Below are positions 24,165 to 35,400 of a DNA stretch of 64,000 nucleotides, one piece after another; within the stretch, counting starts at the first letter, position 1; each line of letters starts with the position of its first letter. The stretch spans positions 62,001 through 126,000 of the forward strand of contig JAHRBS010000003.1 of NCBI GenBank assembly GCA_024305745.1. Reading direction: 5' to 3'. The stretch is from Polyporus tsugae. Lineage: Eukaryota; Basidiomycota; Agaricomycetes; Polyporales; Polyporaceae. The notes under the pieces were generated by a model. It was given only the letters and a program-made list of their open reading frames with translations. It made no database searches and was not told where the DNA came from. The translations under genes were made by a program, and so were the position numbers.

Positions 24165-26282
24165 ATGGACGACCTCCAGGCAGTCGCGTTCGCATGTCTT
24201 GCGGTGCTCATCGCCATCTACGCCGTGCGATGGTACACCGATCCTGTAAGCATACAATATATTCTAGCCACAGCCTCTCGTCCAGCCCGCTGACTGTCGA
24301 GCACAGCTACGCGCGATCCCCACTGTCGGCGGCTCGTCCCTTCCAGGCCTGTCGTACCTTGGCGCTTTGCGCGCGCTGGGGGACAGCAGGGAAATAATCG
24401 AGGAAGGATACAGGAAGGTACGTCTTCCAAGTTCCTTGCTGGATTGGGTGGCTGCTCATCTCCAAGTCACGGGATGTCCTCTGCAGTATCCCGAGTCAGC
24501 GTTCAAGATCCCGGCCCTTGACAAGTGGACGGTTGTCGTTTCCGGGAAGAACATGGTAGAGGAGCTTAGGAAACGAGGGGACGAAGAACTGTCTAGTCCA
24601 GCTGGAGCACAAGAGGTGCGTTCCGCTTGTCCTGCGGACCGCAGATGGAGGTAGCGCTTACGTAGGCCGCTGCGATGGTGTCGCAGATTCTCCAATCCAA
24701 GTATGTATTCGAACCTCAAGTCCTGCAGGACGAGTACCACGTGGATGTGGTGAAGGAGAACCTCACACGAAAGCTCCCGACCATTCTCCCGGACGTCATT
24801 GATGAGGTAATTGTTGCCGTCAAAGAGCACATTACAGCCGAGGAGAAGGGTAGGAAGATGCGTCATCTTTTGGTTTAGGGTATACTAATGCGACTGCGTT
24901 GTAGAGTGGACCAGTGTAGAGGTCATGCCGGCGATGCAGAAAATCGTCGCCAGGGCCAGTAACCGAGCGTTCGTCGGCCTCCCTTTGTGTGAGCAAGTTC
25001 CGTACTGCTTCGAAGATCCGTATGCGAAGTTAACTTGGATGTGTAGGTCGCAACGAGAAGTATCTCGCTCTGGCAGTTGATTTCGCCGTGGACTTCATGA
25101 AGAGCGCTATTACACTTAGTCTCTTCCCTCGTTTCCTCAAACCGTGAGTTCCGAGTACCGCTACGGTGCGGTCTTTATTTACGAGTGTATAGTATTGTCG
25201 CACTATTTGTCAATGGGGTGAAGCATGGCGCCAGCCGCGCTGTGCCGTATCTTGGACCCATAATCGAGGAGCGTAAGAGGGCCTTGGTGAAATTGGGTGA
25301 AGGATGGAACGACAAGCCGGTGAGTAACGGCTGATACAAAGCGCAACTTTCACTGATGGATAGTGCCCCACAGGATGACCTGCTGCAGTACCTTTTGGAC
25401 CGGGAGATAGCGAAAAGCGAAACGGTATTTGTTATCGCACAACGACTGTTGACACTCAACTTCGCGGCCATCCACACCTCATCGAACGTCAGTGCTTCTA
25501 TACCTATACTTCTAACGGACACCTAAACTCCACAAACGGTTTCAGACCATCACTCATGTCCTCTACCAACTCGGGGAGAAGCCCGATTTGCTCAAGTCTC
25601 TTAGGGAAGAGATCCAGGTGAACATCTCGGCTGACGGGTGGACGAGCGCCGCGATGGGGAAGTTGTGGAAGCTCGACAGTATCCTGCGGGAAACACTGCG
25701 CTACCACGGCGTCAGCCTTCGTAAGCGCATACATATTCTGAATTTCCCCTTGACCCAGATGGCTAACTTTTCTGTACGGCGTGCGGTATGTAGTCGCAAT
25801 GTCTCGGAAGGCTATGAAGGACATCGTGCTCAACGACGGGACAAGGATCCCGAAAGGGACCCTGGTGAGCGTAGCGGCGTATCCGCAGCACCACGATGCC
25901 GCCTTCTTCGAGAACGCGGACACCTTTGACCCGTTCCGCTTCGCACGCATGCGGGGCGTCGAGGGCCAGAGCCTGAAGCACCAGTTCACGAGCACCTCCC
26001 CGGAGTACATCCCCTTCGGCCACGGCCAGCATGCCTGGTGCGTATCCCTCACAATTCCCTGTCCTTTTTCAGGATATTATTTGACACTGACGGCGGTGCT
26101 CCAGCCCAGGGAGGTATTTCGCTGCGAACGAGTTGAAGGCGATTCTGGCGTACATCATCCTCAACTACGACTTGAAGCTCGGTGGGGACGGTTCGCGCCC
26201 CCCGAACGTTTGCGTTGGAGCGGCAGTCTTACCCGCGCCGCACGGGCGTGTTCTTTTCAAGAAGCGCGAAGGATCCGTTTGA
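24165..26282 (+). CDS. Cytochrome P450 monooxygenase (copy 1, intact)
   Basis: Eleven exons (24165-24245, 24307-24417, 24487-24615, 24666-24849, 24905-24988, 25047-25143, 25193-25319, 25374-25487, 25546-25720, 25794-26037, 26105-26282) give 507 aa. An N-terminal anchor (VAFACLAVLIAIYAV) and the proline-containing hinge IPTVGGSSLPGLSY are followed by the I-helix region FAAIHTSSNTITH, the ExxR motif RETLRYHG, DPFRFARMR and the haem loop FGHGQHACPGR (Cys about 449, split by intron 10). It resembles the large agaricomycete P450 groups related to ent-kaurene oxidase-like enzymes; the substrate is unknown. It is an ER-bound haem monooxygenase needing P450 reductase. Exon structure is identical to the copy at 46925. 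Confidence 0.94.
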
Positions 26283-26690
26283 CTCGGGCTGCAGTTGTCG
26301 CGCGTATGGAGGACTATGTTTGTACACTGTACAGTACCGTCGCTATTCGATCATGAATCACTCGAATCAGAACTCGATCTGCCACGCACTCGTTCGCGCT
26401 CAGGGCGAACTTCACCGAGAGTCTGGATGTGTTGTCATTTAATGTATGCCTCTTGCATCAAAGTCGACAATTTCGTGGGGGGCCTGCGATCCGACACTCG
26501 CAGAGAGACTTGGACTCGAGTCGAACAGGCACGGCATTTGCCGGTGGTCGGACCTCTCGCGTGCATTGTGCAACGTAAGGTGGTCGCCGCTACTATTACT
26601 AGCTTTCGTTCGGCTGCGACCGCGTATCGTCCGCCCTTGTCCATTGTCTTCGCAGTGCTCCTTCGTTCTATCGTGTGCAGAAACAGGAAG
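26283..26690. other. Intergenic between P450 copy 1 and the double MYND gene
   Basis: The part just upstream of 26691 resembles the DNA upstream of the MYND gene at 30919 (shared blocks around tcgtgtgcagaaa and gcaacgtaag), so the promoter was duplicated with the gene. Confidence 0.6.
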
Positions 26691-29600
26691 ATGTCTCGGA
26701 CTCAGTCCCAATCCTCCAAGATCGACCACGATCAAGACCCACGTGCAGCGTTCCCCAATTTGGAAGACTACCTCGCCATCAAAACTGCGTGTTACGCCGA
26801 CTACAAGGACGCCTTCCACCACCTCCCCACAACCCTAGAACTGAACGAATGTGCAAAGTATCTCTCCGAATGGCCTAGTACGCGGGTCCTGGATCAGTGG
26901 AAGGTCGGTCAGCCCGACAGCAGGCCGCAGGCCGTACTCGAGACGGCGGTCAGGTGTGTCCCCTCATTCACGTCTGTCTAGCAGTGCTCCTCCTGCGGTC
27001 CCCGTTTCAACGCCCTCCCCCTTCTCAACCGTGCTCACACGACCGCGCAGGTACATGAGCGGGTGCACCATATTCAAAGTGATCCCGGAAGCCGCGCTCA
27101 ACGTGCTCGACGCGCTCCATGACCCCGAGTCCTCCACCAAGGCCGACTACGTCGGCCACCTCGCCAGCCCCGCGCACCTCGCCCGCGCACACTCCTGCGC
27201 CGCGCACGCGCACTACCAGAAGTTCAGGGCGTCCGACCGGGAGCGCGCCGCCAACGCGTCGGCCGAGCGCATCTACCGCCGGCGCCAGACCGTCGAGGCC
27301 GGCTTTGGCTATCCTGCGCACACGAGTTTGCGGTTTGCGTTGCACCATGCGAGCGAGAGCGCGCGGCTCGGGCACGTGTCGTCCGTCGTCCTCCGCGTGG
27401 GGTTTGCTGCTCGTGAGATTGGTGAGGGGTTCGGCGTGGACTTCGGCCGGCTCGTCGACCGCGCGAAGCGGTATCGCCCGCTGTGGCGAGCAGTGGACGC
27501 CCGGTCGAACGAGCTGTATGCGGAGGCGCGCAAAACGCTCAAGAGGGCTGAGGATAGGGACCCTCCAGAGTATGTTTGTGGGGCTGAGGGTTGCGGGACG
27601 CGTTCGAAGTCGAGTGCGTCGTTCAGGGCGTGTTCCGGAAAGTGTCCGGCAGACCTCAAGCCGCGCTACTGCAGCAAGCGGTGTCAGGTCAAGGTGTGTC
27701 CCGCGTTTGCTCGTGATCAGGTGCTGAAAAAATAACGGTCGCGAGTCTGCAGGATTGGTCGAGGCATAAGACGATCTGCAAGCCGGGATACGGCGACAAG
27801 AATCCTAAGATCCCCGCCGAGTTCGCCGCTCTCGAGTTGTTCGAGCTCGAGGACTCCGAGCCTGAGTCTGCGTTTGCAGCACCTGAGGCGAAGTCTGATC
27901 TCCCTGCTGGGTCTCTCCCTGACGACGTTCAGCCGCAGGATGATAGCCCTGACCGCACAGCGGACGATGAAAAGCCTCAGGAAGGCTGCAGAGTGGACAG
28001 CTCTGAAGAGGCTGCAGAGTGTGCTGCCGCTGACGACGCTGGAGAATGCGAAGTCACATTGCTAGTGACGGAACACATGTTTTGCGACAGGGAAGACGTG
28101 CAAGGACCGTGGTTGGACCAGTACCTCGCCGTCAGAACTGCCTGCTACGTCGACTACCGCGACGACGACCCCACCCCGGAACTTGTGCTGAGATCCAAAT
28201 ATGCCAAGCACCTTGCCGAGCTACCTGGTCAGCAGGTCATAGAACAGTGGAAGACTGGTGATCCGGAGGGCCGGCCTAGGGCCATACTCGATGTAGCATT
28301 GAGGTGCGTCCCGTCATCGTCACCCCCCTCCCCCCCTCAATGCCCTCCTTTCCGAACGCGAACGCGAAAGTGCTCACGGGGTTGCGTTAGGTACACGAGC
28401 GGCACCTGCACCGTAAAATACAGGCCGAATCCAGGAGTCGCGCTCTGGGTGCTCGGCGCCTTCCACAACCCCGAGCGCCACAAGGCCGTCGGATACGTGG
28501 GCGACATCGCCAGCCAGCTGGATGTGCGCCGCGCGCACGCGCTCGCCGCACACGCCCACTATCAGAATTTCAGGGCATCCGACTCGGAGCGGATGGGGTA
28601 CGTGGCGGACTACTGGCGACGGCAGCAGCCTGTCGAAGGTGAAGGTGGAGGCGAACTTGTGGAAGGCGGAGGGGGCCTTGGCGATCCGGCGCACGAGAGC
28701 CTTCAGCTCGCGTTGCACCACGCGAGCGAGAGCGCGAGGCTCGGCCTCGTGTCCTCCGTCGTCCTCCGTTTGGGATTCACTGCGCGTGAGATCGGCGAGG
28801 GCTTGCCGGGCGTGGATGTGGATGTCGGCGAGCTGGCCGATCGCGCGAAGAAATATCGCCCGCTGTGGCGCGCCGTCGGCGATCGCTTGAACGAGCTCTA
28901 CGCCGAGGCGCGCGAAACGCTCAAGACGGCTACTAGTAAGAGGGACCAGAGTCCGACCGGGTATGTTTGCGGGGCGGAGGGGTGTGGTGTGCGTTCGGAG
29001 TCGAGCACGTTGTTCAAGGCGTGTGCCAGAAAGTGTCCGCCCGACTTGAAGCCGCGGTACTGCAGCAAGAAGTGCCAGGTGAAGGTGAGCCACCAAGCGT
29101 CTTCTCATGATCATATACGGAAGGTGATGGTTACGGACCTACAGGATTGGTCGAGACATAAGGCGATCTGCAAACCGGGGGGAATAGGCAAGATCCCCAA
29201 GATCCCGGACAGGTTGATCGCTCTCGAGTGGTTCGAGCTCGAGGACCCCGAGGCTGAGCCTGCACCTGTAGCAGTATCCGAAACGGAGTCCAGTCCCCAG
29301 GACGACAACCCTGATTGTACATCGGAGAGCTCTGAAGCAGCCGCAGAGCGTGCAGAAGCTCTTGATCAAGACGAACACACCAGCCCGGTGGTCGAACACG
29401 TAACCTGCGGGGTCGGAGACTCGCAGGACGCGCAGGACAATGAAGGCACCCGTCCGTGCCAGGATTCTGACTACGCTCCTCCCACCCCACCAAGCCTCAC
29501 TCTCACGTCAACATCTCTTCCCGATCACGCACAGACCCACGGTGATGGCCTTGCCCACACGGCGGACAACGAAAAGATTCAGCAAAGCGATGTACTAGGA

Positions 29601-30033
29601 GTTCAGGAGAGCCCTGAATGCACGACAGAATGTTGGCACGGTGTCCAAGAAGCCGGAGAAGACGAAAACGACACGCCCGCGACCGAACTTGAACCCGCGA
29701 CTTGCGGCAGGGGAGACCCGCACAGCCGGGAGGAGAGCGAAGACGGTCTTTCGTCTCCAGATTCCGAGCGCGGTCCTCTCACCCCTCCAGGTCTGCGCGG
29801 CCCTCCGCCGCCGCGTCCACTCTTTTTTGGGTCTATTACGCTGGAGTATCTGAAGACGATGTGGGAGGAGGAAGGTCCGGGAGCATTGATAGATACTGGG
29901 GTGTGGGCGGCGAAGGTACGTTTGTTCGCCTTCCATCCCCTCTCTTCTTCTTGTTTTGAAGCTTTAGCCGGACCCTGCTGAAACGCGTGTCGTGCCACAG
30001 CCCCCTGCTGTTTTCACGGCGCCGCGTTGGTGA
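26691..30033 (+). CDS. MYND zinc-finger protein built from two fused units
   Basis: Exons 26691-26953, 27051-27693, 27753-28303, 28391-29084, 29145-29915 and 30001-30033 give 984 aa. Each unit has an N-terminal helical region (YLAIKTACYADY... ; YLAVRTACYVDY...), a helical repeat-like middle (HALAAHAHYQNFRASDSER, LALHHASESARLG, REIGEG) and a MYND finger with pattern C-x4-C-x12-C-x3-C-x7-YC-x3-C-x7-H-x3-C, at about 264-315 and 679-730. Both fingers keep all ligands. The acidic tail of unit 1 runs without a stop or splice signal into unit 2. MYND fingers usually bind proline-rich peptides in partner proteins; the tail itself holds PLTPPGL motifs. Role and partners are unknown. Two separate genes are possible if a transcript start lies inside exon 3, but no stop separates them. 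Confidence 0.85.
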
Positions 30034-30918
30034 TTTGCCAGCGTGAGTGCGTCTGATGATGAAATGGCCATCGTCTTCTTGAAGGTGTACTGTCCAACTC
30101 TTGGGTTCGCGAATGTAGGCTTTTGTGTCGCGACCGCCCGACGACGAGTCAGTCTAGTTCTCCACTATTTTGTGAGTGGGGTGTGAATAAATTCGTGCAT
30201 AAAGCATGTGCTGCTGCTACATTCGAACGGTGATTATGCTACTAGTACCCGAACCCGTTATAGAACGAGAGCAGTCTAGGATATGTATATGCGCGCGGGA
30301 TTGGCATCGAGTGAAGCTTTGCGGATCCCTCGCCTCTTCCTCGATCAACTACCCTTGGCGTCGTCTACGCAGACACCATCTCTCTGTCGTCCTGATTCTC
30401 CACCGTCGAAGCCTCGACAGGCGGAGCACTCGTCACGCTCGTCGGGTCCCTTCCCGTCCTGCGACGCGCCGATCGCCACCATGTCCCCATCCCTGCACGA
30501 AATTCACGCATGGTCAACAACCGCGCACCAGCCAACGGGCGAAAGCTAATGGAAAAGAGACACACCTGATGGTGTCCTCAGGCTTCAGCAAGTTCTGCGC
30601 GAGCTGGACGCTAGCACCTCAGTGGGCACGCTGCCACGCCCGATCGCCCGTGCGCCATAGTACGTCTCCCAGTAGCCCTCCCTGACGAGCCACGAGAGTC
30701 GAGGTATGCTGTCAACGTATGCCTACGGAAGCCTGCGATCGCAGAGAGAGAAAGAGGCCGAGTCGAATTTGCCGGTGATGCGTAGGCGCGCAACGTAAGA
30801 TGTCGCCGGTGTTCCCAGCACTTTTCATGCACGATCGGCTCCCATCGCCTATCGTTTTCGCCCTTCCTCGCAGTGGCCATTCGTTCTCTCGCAGTCGTGT
30901 GCAGAAAGGACTCGGGAC
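30034..30918. other. Intergenic between the MYND genes
   Basis: The first part, to about 30120, is the 3' flank of the double MYND gene and is matched by inverted sequence at 41250-41333 (shared caactcttgggttcgcgaat). The last 200 bp resemble the promoter region before 26691. No gene is seen in between. Confidence 0.6.
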
Positions 30919-32909
30919 ATGTCCCAGACCCAGCCACGGTCCTCCTCCGCCTCCTCCAAGATTGAGCACGATCAAGACCCACGTGCAGCATTCCCCAATT
31001 TGGAAGACTACCTTGCCATCAAAACTGCCTGCTACGCCGAGTACACGGACGCCCTTCACCACCTCCCCACAGACCTGGCACTGAAGGAATGTGCCGAGTA
31101 CCTCTCCGAATGGCCTGGTTTGCGAGTCGTAGATCAGTGGAAGCTCGGTGCGCCCGAAGGCCGGCCACAGGCCGTGCTCGAGACAGCAGTCAGGTGCGTC
31201 CCGTCATTTATGATGTTATTCGAGGTCCTGCCAGCTTGCGCCCCCCGCTCGAACACACTCCCTTCCCAAAAGTGCTCATGCGACCGCTTCAGGTACATGA
31301 GCGGGTGCACCATATTCAGGGTCAACCCAGAAGCCGCGCTCTATACGCTCGACGCCTTCCACGAGTCCGACACGGCCGACTACGTGGGCCACCTCGCCAG
31401 CCCGGCGGACCTCGCCCACGCACACTCCTGCGCCGCGCACGCGCACTACCAGAAGTTCAAGGCCTCCGACGCGGAGCGGATGAGTTTTGCCTCAGACGAA
31501 CGCCACTACCGCAGGCGGCAGACCGTCGAAGCCGGCCTTGGCCATCCGGCGCACACGAGCTTGAGGTTCGCCTTGCACCACGCGAGCGAGAGCGCGCGGC
31601 TCAGTCACGTATCGCCCATCGTCCTCCGCGTGGGGTTTGCTGCTCGCGAGATCGGTGAGGGGTTGGGCGTGGACTTCAGCCGGCTTGTCGACCGCGCCAA
31701 GAAACATCGCCCACTGTGGCGCGCCGTCAACGACCGCTTGAACGAAATGTATGCAGAGGCCCGAAAAGCTCTCGAGGCGACGGAAAGGGACCCTCTCGAG
31801 TATATTTGTGGCGCGCGGGGTTGCGGGACGCGTTCGGAGTCGAGCGCGTCGCTCAAGGCGTGTTCTGGAAAGTGCCCGCCCGACTTGAAGCCGCGCTACT
31901 GCAGCAAGCAGTGTCAGGTGAAGGTGCGTCTTGCGTCTGCTGCTTGTGACTGTCAAGTACTGCAAGTGACGGTCAGCGATCTACAGGACTGGTCGAGACA
32001 TAAGGCGATCTGCAAGCCGGGATGCGTGGGCAAGATTCCCAAGATCCAAAACAGGTTGATCGCGCTCGAGTTGTTCGAGCTCGAGGACCCTGAGCCTGAG
32101 CCTGAGCGTGCGCCTCCATCTCCAGCTCTGCCCGACGCGAAGCTCAATCTCCCAGCTGAGTCTCCCCCTCATGATGTTCGGCCTCAGGATGAGAACCCTG
32201 ACCGCTCAGTGGAGGACGAAGAGCCTCAGGAAGGCGACGGAGTGGACAGCTCTGAAGACGTCGCAGAGCGTGCTGTGCAAGAAGTTGGAGAAGACGAAAA
32301 CATCCAGCCGGTGCCGGAACACACCATCTGCGACGTGGATGACTTGAAGGAAGAGCGAGACGACGACGACGCTTCGTCTCAAGATTCTGACCATGCCCCT
32401 CTCGTCCCTCCAGGCCTCAGGCTCACGCCTGCGTCTCATCCCGACGCTGTTCAAGTTGACGATGTTGGTCTTGACCGCACAGCGGACGACGACAGCCTTT
32501 GGGAAGACGACGCCGGGTCCCGGGAGAGCCCTGAAGAGGCTGCAGAGTCTCTCACTCAAGAAGCCGTTGAAGATGACAGCACCATACCGGCGGTCGAACA
32601 CGCGCCGCGGTGCGGTGACGAAGACTTGCAGGACCCGCGGGACACCGAAGAGGGCCTGTCGTCTCCAGATTCCGACCGCGCTCCTCTCACCCCCCCCGGC
32701 CTCCCGACCCCTCCGCGTCCGATCGTCTTCGGTTCTATCAGCCCGGAGTACCTGAGAACGATGTGGGAGGAGGAAGGTCCAGGGGCGTTGACGGATACTG
32801 GTGTATGGGCGTCGAAGGTACGTGGGCCTCAGGCTTCTCATCCATTCTCTAACTCGACCTGCTGACATCGGTGGCTCAGGTCCCTGCCATGTTTGTCGCG
32901 CCGTGTTAG
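30919..32909 (+). CDS. MYND zinc-finger protein, single unit
   Basis: Exons 30919-31193, 31293-31923, 31987-32817 and 32880-32909 give 588 aa. It is closely similar to unit 1 of the neighbouring double protein (YLAIKTACYAEY, HSCAAHAHYQKFKASDAER, LRFALHHASESARL). The MYND finger at about 264-315 keeps all eight ligands. After it comes an acidic tail of two repeats of about 95 residues, each ending in a PPGL motif (period 285 nt between the gcccct/gctcct starts at 32395 and 32680), then the conserved end EYLRTMWEEEGPGALTDTGV and VPAMFVAPC. The first two introns have lengths divisible by three and no stop, so unspliced reading would still be open. Confidence 0.88.
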
Positions 32910-33249
32910 TGTTGCACACGGGCCCGCAGTGACTGACTGGTTGCGAAGACGTGTCGTTGTAAGTACAGCTCATCCGCTTTGAGCCGGTCGTTACTGAGTA
33001 CTTCCCATGTACCGTTACCCTGGTGACCCCTAGTACAGATGATATATGTCAATATAGCTTCTCTGTCTGCGCTGACACAGTGACGGGAGGGATGATGCTC
33101 GAGAAGAGGGGCCGCGTACGCCAAGGGCGGGCCTACTGAACTCTGGTCTCAATATCTTTTCTGTCTTCTTCTATGCGCATGTGTGTTCGATTGAAGGACG
33201 GTTTGGATGGCGATTATTACGCTTATTCGACGCCCCGCTTACAATCGAC

Positions 33250-33830
33250 AGATGGGCAAGGCATGCTCCGGGAAACACTCCGTTACCACGGCATCAGCCT
33301 TTGTAAGAACATAGTAAGTACATACCCCGATTTCTCGCCTGCTCACCGCTGACTTTGCTGCACGGCGCGCGATATGTAGTCTCGATCACTCGGGCAGCTA
33401 TCAAGGACATCATGCTCCGCGACAGGACCCGGGTCCCGAAGACCCGGCACCCTGCTGCAAGCTGCAGCGGATCCGCTGCACCACCGTGACGACGACGCCT
33501 GTCCCGCGAACGTGGACACGTTGGACCCGTTCCGCTACGCCCGCATGCGGAGCGCCGAGGGCCAGAGCGTGAAGCATCAGTTCACGAGCACGTCCCCGGA
33601 GTATATACCCCTTCGGCGACGGCCAACATGCCTGGTGCGTACGCGCAGCGTCCGTCGGGGTTCGCAGCGCGCTCGGCTGCCACTGGTGGGCTGGGCTATT
33701 GACGGAGGTCGCGGTGTGTCTATGTATCTTACGGCCCCGGAAGGTATTTCGCTTCGAATGGACTGCAGGCGACCCTGGCGCACGTCATCCTCAACTACGA
33801 CTTGAAGTTGGCTCGCGCCCGAAGTTCATC
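33250..33830 (+). pseudogene. P450 pseudogene fragment (exons 9-11 region)
   Basis: Recognisable pieces in order are LRETLRYHGISL (33264 onward), ITRAAIKDIML.DRTRVPK, NVDTLDPFRYARMRSAEGQS, KHQFTSTSPEYIP, the haem loop DGQHA, and GRYFASNGLQATLAHVILNY. Frameshifts follow the RVPK block and the EYIP block (an extra base in ccccttcggcg). The first two thirds of the gene are missing. The intron positions of the intact copies are still visible. Confidence 0.88.
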
Positions 33831-34601
33831 TCGCCGAGCGACCGTCATCCGTCATCAACGCGACCCTTTCAATGCTCAGCCTCCCTTTCGCAGTACTTAC
33901 AAACCATTGCTCCACTCATTCTTTGACATTAAGAGTGAGGATATATCACGCACATGCAACAGCACCGAAGTTCTGACATTCAGCTGCTGTCATTGACCGT
34001 CCTCGGGCCTCCAACCGGTGCAGCTCACTGGCACTCGTCAGGAAGGCTCTACATATACACTTGAAGCTAAGCTGACCATCAATGATGGGGCCCATACTTA
34101 ACCGTGGCACATTCCCCGCCCACTTCCACTGTCATCTCGGTGTCGTGGATCGCTTACGGCCTCGATGGAGATGAAGCCAGCATCATAAAAGTGACCAGGT
34201 TTTTCAAGTCACGAGGCTCGCAATGTCCGGGCTACACATACTTACCCATAGAGGGATGCCATGACTGGTGTGTGCCAAGGGCAGCAGCATGGCCAGCCAA
34301 TCATCCATTGACCCAGGGCCATTTCCTACCAGTGCGCTCACGGCCTCGACCCTCAACAGTTGCGGTTCGTGTCGAGCGGTATGCGCCGATGTGCATGCGG
34401 ACCCTCAGGGAACTGGGCAATGCGGCAGCGGCAGTGAGACAGACACGTCGTGCATTTCTGATGCGTAGCCTGCACAAAAGAAACAAGACGAGGCGATGTC
34501 TCGGGTATTGCGACCGGGTGCCGCTCGTTGCCTCCCCTCCCCTCCTCGTCGACGTCAGTGCGATAGATACCCAGTCCCCTGGCATCGTACTAGGACGGCG
34601 C
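33831..34601. other. 3' flank of the CAP gene; no gene
   Basis: Roughly 34370-34500 (minus sense) resembles the 3' flank of the CAP gene at 43276-44224 (shared tacgcatcagaaatg, acgacgtgtct), showing that a segment larger than the coding region was copied in inverted orientation. Confidence 0.6.
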
Positions 34602-35400
34602 TCATGCCTGGACGTTCTGCCTGTTCGACGGACAGACCGCGAGAAGTAGAAGTCAAGTCAGTAACGAGCCAAGAGACGACCGGCACCGATCGAAAGGTTA
34701 AGTGCTACGTACGGGAATTCGCCGAGGACGTTGCCGACCGGGTAGTACTCGCACGCGTAGAACTTGGCGACCTGTGCGATACAAGCAAGCAAGCGTCTCA
34801 GCTGCGTACCACGCGACAGGTTTCGACGGTAGGACCGGTACTCACGCCGTATTTGGGAGGGAAGATGTTCGAGCAGTCGTGGACGGCGCAGCCGACCTGC
34901 TTGGTGTGCTTCCAGACGACCTGCGTGAAGTGCGAGGGCTGCGGGTTCTTGGCGTTGTACTCGGCTGACGCGGCGGATGGTCAGCATCATCGCGTTCCCG
35001 ACGGTACTATGACATGTACTCACAGACTTCGTTGGTCCACCCCTTGACGGCGGCGGCGATGGCGTAGTTGCCGGTGCCGGCGGCAAGGTTCTCTGCGCGA
35101 ATCGCGAGCGAAGTGAGTGAGTAAGCAGCGATGGTGTGTGGTCGCAGGCAACGTGGCGAATCATGGCGTACCGCCGTAGGGCCCGAGGGACCCGCCCGAG
35201 TGCTTGAAGACGCACTTGTTGACCCACGTCTGCGCGGCGGAGGCGAGGGTGTTGTTCCACTTCAGGTCGACGGCGCCGTGCTTCTCGCGGACGGAGTTGT
35301 GCGCGGTGAGGTACGCCGAAACGTCGGCCTTGGAGGTGGCCTCGACGCCGACGAGGAGGAGGGGGAGGGAGAGAAAGAAGAATGCCAGGCGGTTCATCAT
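34602..35400 (-). CDS. Secreted CAP/PR-1 family protein (copy 1, intact)
   Basis: Exons 35400-35172, 35092-35024, 34964-34846, 34771-34713 and 34620-34602 give 164 aa. There is a signal peptide (LAFFFLSLPLLLVGVEA) and then a CAP domain with the family landmarks YLTAHNSVREKHG, AAQTWVNKCVFKHSGG, ENLAAGTGNY, SHFTQVVWK, QVGCAVHDC and YACEYYPVGN. Four of the cysteines sit at the usual disulfide positions. Yeast Pry and plant PR-1 relatives bind sterols or lipids outside the cell; whether this one does is inference. Two adjacent Met codons start the frame; the outer one is used here. Exon structure is identical to the CAP gene at 43276. Confidence 0.92.

Noticed and set aside
28374..29114. Minus-strand 246-aa frame in the double MYND gene
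   Set aside because: It mirrors the conserved MYND exon; its apparent conservation at 31492-31965 and elsewhere simply follows the paralogous exons.
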